The notes: generated by a model from the letters alone, not told the origin. A stretch of DNA of 64,000 nt from Succinatimonas sp. CAG:777 (GCA_000431835.1 HF987952.1:13184-77183), one strand, 5' to 3'; positions 44,106-53,307 are shown, counted from the first letter of the stretch. Numbers and translations: made by a program.

Positions 44106-46169
44106 ATGCGTCAGAACACCAGTTCTCAACGAGCTTCACTTCCATTTCAGTGTTTCCATACCTGTACTTCACCAGGCATGTCATCTGACAAAGCTGTTAA
44201 TGCCGTGCTGTTTGTACGAGGTGCAAAACATAGTCGTCTGAAGATTTCTATTGTTAACTTTTCACAGAACGAGGATCACCGTAATCCTATGACCTATACA
44301 GGTTCATGCTTCGGTATTCATCGTTTTGAGGCTCCTCTTGTAGCAGACAAGAGCCAGAATCTGTTGACCTACTACTTTAAGATTGCTCTTACTGATAAAG
44401 AAGGCAATGTAACCGATGTGGTTTGGTACAGCTCTTTAGGTATGTCAAGAGAACCTCCTCTAATGCAGCACTGCTATGCTTTAGAGTTATTCAATACTCA
44501 CCCACAGTGGGCTATTGATTCAATTGTGTACCAGATCTTCCCTGACAAGTTCGCCTCATCTAGCGGAGCTTTCAATGTTGACGGTACCAGAGTTGAAACC
44601 GATGCTCCCATCAAGACTAAAGATTTTGAATTTGTAAATCTTGATGAGACACACTGCGGTGGTGATCTTGATGGTGTTGCAGCAATGTTGCCTTACATCC
44701 GTGGTTTAGGATGTGACACTATTTACATGACACCTATCTTTAAGGCTCCATCAGTTCATAAGTTTGATACTGAAGACTATGACATGGTTGATCCACACTT
44801 TGGTGGTAACGGTGCTTTAAAGAGACTGCGTACTGTAGCTTTAGGCTATGAAATGAAGATCATTCTTCATGGTACTTTCAATCACACCGGTGATACTCAT
44901 CCTTGGTTTGACAGACAGGAGCGTACTGGTAAAGGAGCTTTGCGTCATAAAGATTCACCATATCGTGAGTACTACACTTTCACCTCAGAAGGTGAAGCTT
45001 ATGTATCTGACGATAAGGCTAACTATCCTAAACTTGATTACTCAAGCTACCAGACCTGCTACAGTATTTTTGAAGGTAGTAATTCGGTTGTAAGAAAGTG
45101 GACACGTCCTCCATACGGTATTGACGGCTGGGTTATCGATGATGCATCTCAGATTGGAGATAACGGCAATGCCAGAAACAATCTGGAGAGATTGTCTCAA
45201 ATCTGTCAGGCTGCAAGAGAAACTCATCTAGACTGCCTAATGTTAGGTCAGTTTGGTTCTGATCCTCGTTATGCTATCTGCAATGAAGGTAACGTTGACG
45301 GTACTATCAACTACACCGGTTTCTTAAGCCCCTTAAGATCATTCTTTGGTGGTATCAACTTAAACGGTGATCCTACCCCTTATACAGGTGATGATTTAAG
45401 AAGAAGCTGTGAAGAGTTCTCAGTTGGTGTTTCACAGCAGGTAAAACTGTGCTTGTTAAACCAGTTAGATAACTACAAGTTACCAAGATTCTATGAAATA
45501 ATCGGTGGTGACAAATATCTGTATTTGGCAGCTTTAGCATGTCTGTTCACCTGGCGTGGTATTCCATGTGTATACCAAGGCGATGAATTAGGCGATGTAA
45601 TTGCTAAATTTGATGTTGGTCCTCGTGACATGTTGCCATTTAAGGCTATGAAAGACAGACATGTAAGCGTAAACTCAAATGACGTTCAAAGCGTAATTAC
45701 TGAGTTAGCTACATTACGCCGTTCAAATTCATCCTTCTCAAAAGGCTCAATGATCTTTATCTGCGCAGGTGGTGCTTATTTTGGCTTTATCCGTCTGTAT
45801 GACACCAGATTCAGCATTGTGCTTGTAAATGCATCAAGACAGCAGGTAAAGGTAGAACAGGGGTCTGCCCTGTTTCCTCTTTTAGCTGCTACTTATATGC
45901 CTGAGGATTGTGGTTCTGATGATACTGAGGATTCAGGTGAAGATCTGTTAATTCCTCTATCAGGTAGAAACGTTCGCCGTTATGATCATGGCGAAGGTCT
46001 TGAAGGTCTGTATGAAATGTTAGCTCGTGAAAAGTTATCTGTTCACAGCTATGGTGCTACAAGAACTTCTCCTGAATTTGAAGAGAAGTTCTTAAAAGAG
46101 CTTACTGCAGGAAAAACTATGACTATTCCACCACGCTCAACTGTGGTGGTATCTAACGACAAGAAGTAA
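44106..46169 (+). CDS. MalZ-like GH13 protein with altered catalytic residues (probable pseudoenzyme)
   Basis: The 687 residues align along their length with maltodextrin glucosidase MalZ: an N-terminal beta domain (about 1-125), the barrel entry DSIVYQIFPDKFA, CGGDLDGVAAMLPYIRGLG, FKAPSVHKFDTEDYDMVDP, and a C-terminal beta domain. Four family-defining sites have changed. Region I DGVFNH is HGTFNH (His255). The GWRLD arginine is Val343, although the nucleophile Asp345 remains. The acid/base GE is GQ (Gln382). The NQLDSHD pair is NQLDNYK (Tyr457, Lys458). The frame is intact, with codon use like highly expressed neighbours, so it is unlikely to be a decaying gene. A glucan-binding or regulatory role is inferred. 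It lies 20 nt after pepD and ends at a strong terminator. Confidence 0.85.
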   Translation: MRQNTSSQRASLPFQCFHTCTSPGMSSDKAVNAVLFVRGAKHSRLKISIVNFSQNEDHRNPMTYTGSCFGIHRFEAPLVADKSQNLLTYYFKIALTDKEGNVTDVVWYSSLGMSREPPLMQHCYALELFNTHPQWAIDSIVYQIFPDKFASSSGAFNVDGTRVETDAPIKTKDFEFVNLDETHCGGDLDGVAAMLPYIRGLGCDTIYMTPIFKAPSVHKFDTEDYDMVDPHFGGNGALKRLRTVALGYEMKIILHGTFNHTGDTHPWFDRQERTGKGALRHKDSPYREYYTFTSEGEAYVSDDKANYPKLDYSSYQTCYSIFEGSNSVVRKWTRPPYGIDGWVIDDASQIGDNGNARNNLERLSQICQAARETHLDCLMLGQFGSDPRYAICNEGNVDGTINYTGFLSPLRSFFGGINLNGDPTPYTGDDLRRSCEEFSVGVSQQVKLCLLNQLDNYKLPRFYEIIGGDKYLYLAALACLFTWRGIPCVYQGDELGDVIAKFDVGPRDMLPFKAMKDRHVSVNSNDVQSVITELATLRRSNSSFSKGSMIFICAGGAYFGFIRLYDTRFSIVLVNASRQQVKVEQGSALFPLLAATYMPEDCGSDDTEDSGEDLLIPLSGRNVRRYDHGEGLEGLYEMLAREKLSVHSYGATRTSPEFEEKFLKELTAGKTMTIPPRSTVVVSNDKK

Positions 46170-46192
46170 TAGTCTGTCTCTGTAAAGCTTAT

Positions 46193-46230
46193 AAGCCATT
46201 ATTTAGTCACTGCTAGATAATGGCTTTTTT
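46193..46230 (+). terminator. Terminator after the MalZ-like gene
   Basis: AAGCCATTAT (46193-46202) pairs exactly with ATAATGGCTT (46217-46226), followed by a T-run. Confidence 0.93.
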
Positions 46231-46349
46231 CTTTTATACAAATTTGCTATTTTTAATTTAGATTTGTTTCTCGTAACTGTTAATTTTTCCTCACATTGAA
46301 AAGTAAAAAATCATTTTTTAGAATTTTCTCAAGCTCAATAACTGGGTGA

Positions 46350-46607
46350 GATCCTGATTTTGTTGCGGTCAGTGCTAAACTTAAGGATTTTGAAAAGCTA
46401 TCTTATGTAGAAAAACTTTTCTACGTTTTAGGTAACGATACACTATCAAGCAATGAGTTAATGGAGAAATTACATCTCTCACATAAACCAACATTTAGAC
46501 ATAATTACCTGTTGCCTGCTCTTGAACAGAACCTAATTGAAATGACCATTCATGATAAGCCTAAGAGCAGATTACAAAAGTATAGAAAAACAAATGTAAA
46601 AGCTTGA
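46350..46607 (+). pseudogene. 3' remnant of a Fic- or AlbA/Schlafen-type gene (winged-helix end)
   Basis: A frame between TGA at 46347 and TGA at 46605 has no start codon. It reads DFVAVSAKLKDFEK and, later, ELMEKLHLSHKPTFRHNYL and MTIHDKPKSRLQKYR. This resembles the winged-helix tail found at the C-terminus of many Fic proteins and AlbA-type ATP-binding proteins. The 5' part is missing. The rest of the gap from 46608 to 46816 holds only a likely extended -10 for ackA (TGG-TAGAAT, 46738-46746). Confidence 0.55.
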
Positions 46608-46816
46608 ACTTGATTACAAACTTGTGCATAAAACACAATTCACAGCTCAAATGTAAAACTTATTGTCTAAATCTCAGCCTTAACTTGTAATAACCACTGT
46701 TGATTTGAAAATTACCTTAGATGAAATCAAGTAAAAATGGTAGAATATGCAGATGTTAAAGATTTTCTCCTACAGCGGGAATTATTTGTTTTATAAGTTA
46801 AACGCTAGGTGCTCAA

Positions 46817-48040
46817 ATGAATACTTATCCAAAGACAGCGCTGGTTATCAACTGTGGTAGCTCATCTGTTAAATTTGCCATTTTGAACCCAGAAGATGGC
46901 TATATCTTCTTAAATGGTATTGCTGAAGCTTTAGGTTTACCAGAGGCCAGAATTTCATGGAAGTTCAATGGCGGTGAAAAGACAGAGACAATGTTAGGCG
47001 CTGGAGCAGATCATAAGAAAGCTCTAGAGTTTTTAGTAAAGAATGTTCTTGAAAAAGATCAATCTTTATTAGATTCTATCGTTGCCTGCGGTCACAGAAT
47101 TGTGCAGGGTGGTGATATCTACTCACAACCAACTCTAATCAACGATGAAGTTGAAGAAAACATTAAAAAGGTTATTCCTTTTGCACCTCTTCACAATCCT
47201 GCTCACTTATTAGGTATTGATGCTGCAAGAGCAAACTTCCCTAAAATTCCTCATGTTGCAGTATTCGATACAGCATTCCATCAGACTATGCCTCCAAAGG
47301 CATACCGTTATGCTATTCCTGAGGAATACTACACTGATTTACATTTACGTAAGTACGGTGCTCACGGAACTTCTCACATGTTCTTATCACAAGAAGCTGC
47401 TAAGCTTTTAGGTAAGCCACTAGAAGAGACCAACTTAATTACCTGTCACTTAGGTAACGGTGCTTCTGTTACTGCTGTTAAAGGCGGTAAGTGCGTAGAT
47501 ACCTCAATGGGTTTAACACCATTAGATGGTCTAATCATGGGTACACGTAGTGGTTGCATTGATGCTTCAGTTGTATTCTTCTTATGCGAAAGAATGGGCA
47601 TGACACCAGATGAAGTTAAAGAAGTATTAAACAAGAAATCAGGAATGATGGCTGTATCTGGTGTTTCATCAGATTTCCGTCCTATCGTTGCTGGTATGAA
47701 TGAAGGCAACGAGAGATGTAAGCTAGCTTTACAGATGTACGCATACCGTTTAGCTAAGTTCATCGCTTCATACTATGTACCACTAGGTGGTCACATCGAC
47801 GCTATCGTATTCTCAGGTGGTGTTGGTGAGAACGGTCCTACCACTCGTAAGTTTGTTTGTGCTGAGTTACAGGAAGCATTCGGCATCAAACTAGATAACG
47901 AAGCAAACTACAACGCTAAGGTATTCATGGGTGTTGATAAGCAGCTTATCTCTACTCCTGATTCAAAGGTTAAAGTTTACGTTATCGCTACAAACGAAGA
48001 GTTGGTTATCGCTCGTTCAGCAATGAGCTTCGTAAAGTAA
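46817..48040 (+). CDS. ackA: Acetate kinase
   Basis: AckA makes ATP and acetate from acetyl phosphate, the energy-yielding end of mixed-acid fermentation. The 407 residues show VINCGSSSVKFAIL, CGHRIVQGG, HNPAHLLGI, VFDTAFHQTMPP, RKYGAHGTSHMF, CHLGNGASVTAV and FSGGVGENG. Codon use is highly biased. pta, its usual partner, is not adjacent; pdxH follows instead. Confidence 0.98.
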   Translation: MNTYPKTALVINCGSSSVKFAILNPEDGYIFLNGIAEALGLPEARISWKFNGGEKTETMLGAGADHKKALEFLVKNVLEKDQSLLDSIVACGHRIVQGGDIYSQPTLINDEVEENIKKVIPFAPLHNPAHLLGIDAARANFPKIPHVAVFDTAFHQTMPPKAYRYAIPEEYYTDLHLRKYGAHGTSHMFLSQEAAKLLGKPLEETNLITCHLGNGASVTAVKGGKCVDTSMGLTPLDGLIMGTRSGCIDASVVFFLCERMGMTPDEVKEVLNKKSGMMAVSGVSSDFRPIVAGMNEGNERCKLALQMYAYRLAKFIASYYVPLGGHIDAIVFSGGVGENGPTTRKFVCAELQEAFGIKLDNEANYNAKVFMGVDKQLISTPDSKVKVYVIATNEELVIARSAMSFVK

Positions 48041-48058
48041 TCTAACTCCTTTTGTATG

Positions 48059-48092
48059 AAATCCTAAACTGCTCTGCAGTTTAGGATTTTTT
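48059..48092 (+). terminator. Terminator of ackA
   Basis: A 14-bp perfect stem AAATCCTAAACTGC / GCAGTTTAGGATTT over a TCT loop ends in a T-run. Confidence 0.95.
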
Positions 48093-48303
48093 ATCTCCAC
48101 AACTGTCTTCTATTCCTATCTAGCTCTCAAGCCATTTTGCATCCTAAACTTTAGACTTTACTTGTAATAAATATTCTTTGTTTTAGTTCAGAAAACTTAC
48201 TTAACACTTACAACTCTTTAAGGTAATATTGATTTAACACAGTGTTATAAAGTTATAACTTACATTGATTTTTAAGCAAAAAAAATAAGAAAAGGCGTAA
48301 CGT

Positions 48304-48945
48304 ATGATTGATGTTGCAGATTTAAGACGTAGTTATCAGCAAGGCGGTCTTGATGAAAAGGATCTGCCTGCTCATCCAATGGAGCTCTTTGAAAAGTGGT
48401 TACAACAGGCTATTGACTCTAAAATGTATGATCCTAACGGTGTAGTTGTAAGTACAGTAGATCAAAGTGGTCAGCCTTACTCAAGAATGGTACTGTTAAA
48501 AGACTATACCCGTGAGGAATTAATTTTCTACACCAACTTAGGCTCAAGAAAAGCAGAACAAATTAAAGGCAATCCAAAGATCTGCATGCTTTTCCCTTGG
48601 TACATGCTAGAAAGACAGGTAATGTTCATAGGTGAGGCTCATCGTCAGTCTCCACTGCAGGATCTTAAATATTTCCACTCACGCCCTAGAGGCAGTCAGA
48701 TTGGTGCCTGGACATCTCATCAGTCTCATTTAATTTCAGCTCGTGGTGTCTTAGAAGGAAAATTCTTAGAGTTAAAAGAGAAGTTCAAAAACGGCGAAAT
48801 TCCTCTGCCTTCATTTTGGGGTGGATATAGAGTTAAATTTACTAAAGTAGAGTTCTGGCAAGGTCGTGAAAACAGATTGCATGACAGATTTATCTATGAT
48901 TTAGAAGATGGTGTATGGCAGACACCTAAGAGATTAGCTCCTTAA
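48304..48945 (+). CDS. pdxH: Pyridoxamine/pyridoxine 5'-phosphate oxidase
   Basis: PdxH is an FMN enzyme that makes pyridoxal 5'-phosphate from PNP or PMP using oxygen. The 213 residues show the family start LRRSYQQGGLDEKDLPAHPMELF, QPYSRMVLLKDY, FYTNLGSRKAEQI, SRPRGSQIGAWTSHQS, and the C-terminal WQGRENRLHDRF with RLAP. An oxygen-dependent enzyme in a presumed anaerobe suggests some oxygen exposure, or another PLP route. The gap before it (48093-48303) shows no clear promoter. Confidence 0.97.
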   Translation: MIDVADLRRSYQQGGLDEKDLPAHPMELFEKWLQQAIDSKMYDPNGVVVSTVDQSGQPYSRMVLLKDYTREELIFYTNLGSRKAEQIKGNPKICMLFPWYMLERQVMFIGEAHRQSPLQDLKYFHSRPRGSQIGAWTSHQSHLISARGVLEGKFLELKEKFKNGEIPLPSFWGGYRVKFTKVEFWQGRENRLHDRFIYDLEDGVWQTPKRLAP

Positions 48946-48972
48946 ACTTTAAGTAAAGAGCTGCTTTTGATG

Positions 48973-48999
48973 AAAAAGGACCTTAAACAGGTCCTTTTT
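48973..48999. terminator. Bidirectional terminator between pdxH and purU
   Basis: AAAAAGGACC and GGTCCTTTTT form a perfect 10-bp stem with a 7-nt loop between convergent genes. T-runs follow on both strands. Confidence 0.92.
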
Positions 49000-49019
49000 C
49001 ATTTGCAATGACAGCTGTT

Positions 49020-49868
49020 TTAGAAAACTACAGTCTTATTACCATGAATAAAGACTTTGTCATCTAGAACCTTGTTAACTGCTCTCATTAAAACCATCTG
49101 CTCAACATCATGACCAGCCTTAGCTAAAGTCTCAGGATCATAGCGGTGGTTTACCTTAATTACATCCTGCTCAATGATAGGTCCTTCATCAAGATTATTA
49201 GTTACAAAGTGGGCTGTTGCACCAATGATCTTTACACCACGGTTATAAGCCTGCAGATATGGCTTTGCACCGATAAATGCTGGTAAGAAGGAGTGGTGAA
49301 TGTTAATGATCTTGCCTAAAGGATAGTGATTTACAAATTCAGGTGAAAGAATACGCATATATTTTGCTAAGATCACGTAATCTGGATTACATGAATCAAT
49401 AACTTCCATCATGCGCTTTTCCTGCTCTTCTTTAGTAATACCATCACATGATACTAATTTAAATGGAACTTCAAACTTTTCAGCTAATTTGCCTAAATCA
49501 GGATAATTACCTGCAACACAAACAATATCTGCATCCATTGCGCCAGAGTAAGACTTCATTAAAAGCTCACCTAAGCAATGAGATTCTTTAGTTACAAGTA
49601 CACATAGACGACGGCGGTGATTGTCAGTTAATCTTACCTTAGCGCCTTGTGGCAATACGCCTACAACTGTGTTAATAAAGGTCTGATTTGAGTTTTCATC
49701 ACTAAACTCCCCTTCAATTACAGTTCTCATAAAGAATTTGTTATCCTCATGAGAAGCGAACTGATCCTGTCTTATAACGTTATAGTGGAATAGAGAGCAG
49801 ACATTAGTGATTTTTGCAATCAAACCAACGTCATCTGAACACTCTGTTAATAGAATTCTTTTTTCCAT
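49020..49868 (-). CDS. purU: Formyltetrahydrofolate deformylase
   Basis: PurU hydrolyses 10-formyl-THF to formate and THF, balancing one-carbon pools and feeding formate to PurT-type purine synthesis. The 282 residues have an N-terminal ACT domain (about 1-80; LTECSDDVGLIAKITNVC) and a formyltransferase-like domain. The latter has YMRILSPEFVNHYPLGKIINIHHSFLPAF, which contains the catalytic Asn and His, and GATAHFVTNNLDEGPIIEQ with the catalytic Asp. It is monocistronic and divergent from gltA. Confidence 0.97.
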   Translation of the reverse strand: MEKRILLTECSDDVGLIAKITNVCSLFHYNVIRQDQFASHEDNKFFMRTVIEGEFSDENSNQTFINTVVGVLPQGAKVRLTDNHRRRLCVLVTKESHCLGELLMKSYSGAMDADIVCVAGNYPDLGKLAEKFEVPFKLVSCDGITKEEQEKRMMEVIDSCNPDYVILAKYMRILSPEFVNHYPLGKIINIHHSFLPAFIGAKPYLQAYNRGVKIIGATAHFVTNNLDEGPIIEQDVIKVNHRYDPETLAKAGHDVEQMVLMRAVNKVLDDKVFIHGNKTVVF

Positions 49869-49941
49869 AGATGTCTTTCTTTTTTACAAAAAATATTTTT
49901 TAATTTTATGAGGTTATATGTCTAATATACAAGCCTCAGCA

Positions 49942-49955
49942 TTTTTGATCAAAAA
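49942..49955. promoter_or_regulatory. 14-bp palindrome between purU and gltA
   Basis: TTTTTGATCAAAAA is a perfect palindrome in the 207-nt divergent region that holds the promoters of purU and gltA. It does not have the 4-nt gap of an FNR site. It may be an operator or chance. Confidence 0.25.
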
Positions 49956-50075
49956 ATGATCGGTCCATTAGAGTGCATTTGGTGCATTTTGTGTAAATTA
50001 TAGTTTTTTTTACGATTGTGTTTACAATGGAACTAATACTTTTATACACACATGTAATTAAGGAAGACAATCATA

Positions 50076-51389
50076 ATGGCTATAGACGATACTCTACCTA
50101 CTCTAGATAAGTATGCAACATTGATGATTCCTGGAAAGGATCCAATAAAACTTCCTATTTTAAAGGGAACACTAGGCCCTGAAGTTATCGATATTCGAGA
50201 ATTGGGCAAGCAGGGATATTTCACCTATGATCCTGGCTTTGTGTCTACAGCATCATGTATGTCAAGAATTACCTTTATTGATGGTAAGAAAGGTATTTTG
50301 CTGTACAGAGGCTACCCTATCGATCAATTAGCAACCAAGTGTGACTATTTACAAGTTTGCTATCTTTTGTTCAAAGGTGAATTACCTAACAAAGAGCAAT
50401 ATCAGACTTTCGTACACAGAATTAAGCACCATACGTTGGTTCACACACAGATGGAATCTTTATTCCAGGCTTTCCGTCGTGACTCTCACCCAATGGCAGT
50501 GCTATGTGGTGTTGCAGGCGCTCTATCAGCTTTCTATCACGACAGCTTAGATATTTATGATCCAGAGCATCGTGAGCTTACAGCAATTCGTTTGATTGCT
50601 AAAATGCCAACACTTGCTGCAATGTCATATAAATACTCAATAGGACATCCTTTCGTTTATCCAAGAAACGAATTGAGCTATACCGGTAACTTCCTGCACA
50701 TGATGTTCTCAACTCCATGTGAAGAGTACAAGGTAAACCCAATTGTTGAAAAAGCTTTAGACAGAATTTTTACTCTTCATGCTGATCACGAGCAAAATGC
50801 TTCAACCTCATCTGTAAGATTGGCAGGATCTTCAGGTGCTAACCCATATGCATGTATTGCAGCAGGTGTTGCTTCTCTATGGGGTCCAGCTCACGGTGGT
50901 GCTAACGAAGCCTGCTTACGTATGTTAGAGGAAATTGGCTCTGTAGACAGAATTCCTCAGTACATTGCCCGTGCTAAGGATAAGAATGATCCATTCAGAT
51001 TATTCGGTTTCGGTCACCGTGTATATAAGACCTTCGACCCACGTGCGATTGTAATGAGAGATACATGTCATGAAGTGCTAGATGCTCTGCACAAGGATGA
51101 CAATCCACTATTAGCAGTTGCAACCGAGCTTGAAAAGATTGCTCTGTCTGATGAGTACTTTATTGAGAGAAATCTATACCCTAACGTTGATTTCTACTCA
51201 GGTATCATTCTAAATGCAATCGGTATCCCAACTTCAATGTTCACCGTTATCTTTGCAATTGCAAGAACTATCGGTTGGATCTCTCACTGGAATGAAATGA
51301 GACAGACAGCCGATTCACGTTTAGGACGACCTCGTCAGATTTATACCGGTAAGGAATTAAGAAGCGTAAAATCTATGTCCAGAAGATAG
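50076..51389 (+). CDS. gltA: Citrate synthase (type II)
   Basis: GltA condenses acetyl-CoA with oxaloacetate. The 437 residues contain an N-terminal beta domain (about 1-60), LLYRGYPIDQLA, the catalytic region LHADHEQNASTSSVRLAGSSGANP with the active His, WGPAHGGANEACLRML, and FGFGHRVYKTFDPRA with the second His. The C-terminal Asp region is NVDFYSGIILNAIGIP. This is the NADH-regulated hexameric type by sequence. AAGGAAG precedes the ATG and a terminator follows. Confidence 0.98.
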   Translation: MAIDDTLPTLDKYATLMIPGKDPIKLPILKGTLGPEVIDIRELGKQGYFTYDPGFVSTASCMSRITFIDGKKGILLYRGYPIDQLATKCDYLQVCYLLFKGELPNKEQYQTFVHRIKHHTLVHTQMESLFQAFRRDSHPMAVLCGVAGALSAFYHDSLDIYDPEHRELTAIRLIAKMPTLAAMSYKYSIGHPFVYPRNELSYTGNFLHMMFSTPCEEYKVNPIVEKALDRIFTLHADHEQNASTSSVRLAGSSGANPYACIAAGVASLWGPAHGGANEACLRMLEEIGSVDRIPQYIARAKDKNDPFRLFGFGHRVYKTFDPRAIVMRDTCHEVLDALHKDDNPLLAVATELEKIALSDEYFIERNLYPNVDFYSGIILNAIGIPTSMFTVIFAIARTIGWISHWNEMRQTADSRLGRPRQIYTGKELRSVKSMSRR

Positions 51390-51428
51390 TTTCTCTAAGA
51401 TGTAGTTTTTCTAAGAATATGTTCATCA

Positions 51429-51464
51429 AAAAGCCTGCTACTTTATAAGTTCGCAGGCTTTTTT
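51429..51464. terminator. Terminator between gltA and the LDH-family gene
   Basis: AAAGCCTGC pairs with GCAGGCTTT around a loop that can itself fold (ACTT-TAT-AAGT). T-runs on both sides allow bidirectional use. Confidence 0.9.
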
Positions 51465-51508
51465 AACGCAAAATCTAAATCAAGTCAGATCTGATAAAAT
51501 AGTATAGA

Positions 51509-52456
51509 TTAAATTAGATTAGAAGCTCTTAAAACCTCTTTTATGCACTCAGAGCTCTTGTATAAAAGCTCTAGTTCATCCTCAGGTAGTGGTAGAGCCA
51601 GTCTCTTTTCAACACCGTCTTTACCTACAACTGAAGGTAGAGATAAGGCTACATCCTTTAATCCATACTCACCTGTTAGAGGAACTGATACAGGTACAAC
51701 AGCCTTCTCATCAAAGAATACAGCCTGAGCCAAACGGATAGCACCTGAGGCAATACCGGTATTAGTCCAGCCTTTAGCATCCATAACTTCATAAGCTGTC
51801 TTTACTACCTGTTTGTGGATTAACTCTCGGTCTAACTTAACCTCTGGAAAGTAGTTGTGCAGATCATTTAATCTGATACCACCGATAGATACAGTACTCC
51901 ATGCAGGGAAGGCTGAGTTACCATGCTCACCTAGCATATAGCCCTGGATGTCCTGTGGGTTTACATCAAAATGACGAGATAAGATGTATTTGAATCTTAA
52001 AGTCTCTAAGGTAGTACCGGTACCGAATAATCTACCGTGTTTCCAACCAAACTTGGTAGCTGCTAGATAAGTTGTAACATCTAAAGGATTGGTGATCATA
52101 ATAAAGATAGCATCTGTATTATACTTTACAACCTCAGTCATGATCTCAGTGATGTTCTTAACATTCTCTTTAGCAAGCTTTAAACGCTCATATTGGCCAG
52201 GAAGGATGCTAGGACCTGCGTCACAGATAATTACATCAGCATCTTTTACGGTGTCAAAGCCACCAGAGTAAACCTTAATATTACGGTTAATTGGTGAAGA
52301 AATAGAATGACAGATGTCCAAAGCTTCACCGTAAGCTACATTCTCTTTAATATCAATACAAGCAATTTCAGCTGCAATATTTGATGCTACAGCCTTAGTT
52401 AAAACTTCTGAACCTACATGACCTAAACCGATAATGGCCAGCTTATGAATTTTCAT
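51509..52456 (-). CDS. L-lactate / L-2-hydroxyacid dehydrogenase (LDH/MDH superfamily)
   Basis: The 315 residues contain the NAD fold AIIGLGHVGSEVLTKAV (about 7-23), ITNPLDVTTYLAA, and the catalytic His in MLGEHGNSAFPAWSTV. The protein is closest in feel to L-lactate and L-2-hydroxyisocaproate dehydrogenases. Three specificity positions are unusual. The loop residue that is Gln in LDH and Arg in MDH is Ile (DAGPSILPGQYER). The Asp paired with the catalytic His is replaced by Glu (TTLETLRF). The usual HGDS is HGNS. The loop Arg that binds the substrate carboxylate is kept (YER). A larger 2-oxoacid than pyruvate is possible. It is monocistronic. Confidence 0.85.
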   Translation of the reverse strand: MKIHKLAIIGLGHVGSEVLTKAVASNIAAEIACIDIKENVAYGEALDICHSISSPINRNIKVYSGGFDTVKDADVIICDAGPSILPGQYERLKLAKENVKNITEIMTEVVKYNTDAIFIMITNPLDVTTYLAATKFGWKHGRLFGTGTTLETLRFKYILSRHFDVNPQDIQGYMLGEHGNSAFPAWSTVSIGGIRLNDLHNYFPEVKLDRELIHKQVVKTAYEVMDAKGWTNTGIASGAIRLAQAVFFDEKAVVPVSVPLTGEYGLKDVALSLPSVVGKDGVEKRLALPLPEDELELLYKSSECIKEVLRASNLI

Positions 52457-52575
52457 AATTGATCCTTATTGTTGGGTGAACATTGGGAATTATTTTTATT
52501 GTTGTATATGTGTAAAAGATACTACAAGGAAAAGAGAGGTCAAATAAAATTTTAGGATGTATTAAAAAGGATCAC

Positions 52576-52617
52576 AAAACAAAAATCCCAGAGCTCATTG
52601 AGATTGAGATCTGGGAT
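52576..52617 (-). terminator. Terminator of the thrS-infC-rpmI-rplT operon
   Basis: ATCCCAGA (52585-52592) and TCTGGGAT (52610-52617) form the stem. On the minus strand TTTTTGTTTT follows, just past rplT. Confidence 0.9.
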
Positions 52618-52638
52618 CTAAGATATTAAACGCTTAAA

Positions 52639-52998
52639 TTAAGCGTTTAAAGCAGCCTTTGCCTGCTCAGCAATAGCTTGGAATGCTACCTTATCATTGA
52701 TTGCAAGATCTGAAAGAACCTTACGATCGATAACAATGTTAGCCTTCTTTAAGCCATTGATTAACTGGCTGTAGCTTAAATCGTGCTGACGTGCTGCTGC
52801 ATTGATACGAACAATCCATAAAGCACGGAACTGACGCTTCTTCTGACGACGATCACGATATGCGTACTGACCAGCCTTAGTTACAGCCTGAACAGCAGTA
52901 CGGAAAGTACGTGAACGAGCACCATAGTAGCCCTTAGCTGCCTTTAAAACCTTCTTGTGACGAGCATGTGCGGTAACACCACGTTTAACTCTTGCCAT
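52639..52998 (-). CDS. rplT: 50S ribosomal protein L20
   Basis: The 119 residues with RVKRGVTAHARHKKVLK at the start and QYAYRDRRQKKRQFR are typical L20, which binds 23S rRNA early in 50S assembly. In E. coli it represses translation of rpmI-rplT by binding the leader of rpmI. It is the last gene of the operon, 19 nt after rpmI. Confidence 0.98.
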   Translation of the reverse strand: MARVKRGVTAHARHKKVLKAAKGYYGARSRTFRTAVQAVTKAGQYAYRDRRQKKRQFRALWIVRINAAARQHDLSYSQLINGLKKANIVIDRKVLSDLAINDKVAFQAIAEQAKAALNA

Positions 52999-53017
52999 TT
53001 GTCATATCCTCCACAAA

Positions 53018-53230
53018 CTATGCGTAAGGTAACATACGTGCTACTGCGCGTAAGTTGCACTGCTTAACAGAAACCATGCTACGCAGCTGACGCTTGCGCT
53101 TGCTTGTCTTCTTTGTCAGGATGTGACGTAGGTTCTGGTGACGGCACTTGAATTTGCCACTACCAGTTTTCTTGAAACGCTTTGCTGCGCCTCTGTCGGT
53201 CTTCATTTTGACCTTGACTTTACCAGCCAT
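53018..53230 (-). CDS. rpmI: 50S ribosomal protein L35
   Basis: The 70-residue basic protein KMKTDRGAAKRFKKTGSGK...RHILTKKTSKRKRQLRS is L35. It is slightly longer than E. coli L35 (64). A 77-nt gap to infC may hold the L20 translational operator known from E. coli, but its structure was not resolved here. GCGGAG precedes the ATG. Confidence 0.97.
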   Translation of the reverse strand: MAGKVKVKMKTDRGAAKRFKKTGSGKFKCRHQNLRHILTKKTSKRKRQLRSMVSVKQCNLRAVARMLPYA

Positions 53231-53307
53231 TTTATATACTCCGCATTATTAGCAGTTAAACACAGTACAGGAGCTTTAGTCACCTAAAGACTTTTTAAAC
53301 CCTGCAA

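Noticed and set aside
49942..49955. FNR site between purU and gltA
   Set aside because: TTGATCAA lacks the 4-nt spacer of the FNR consensus.
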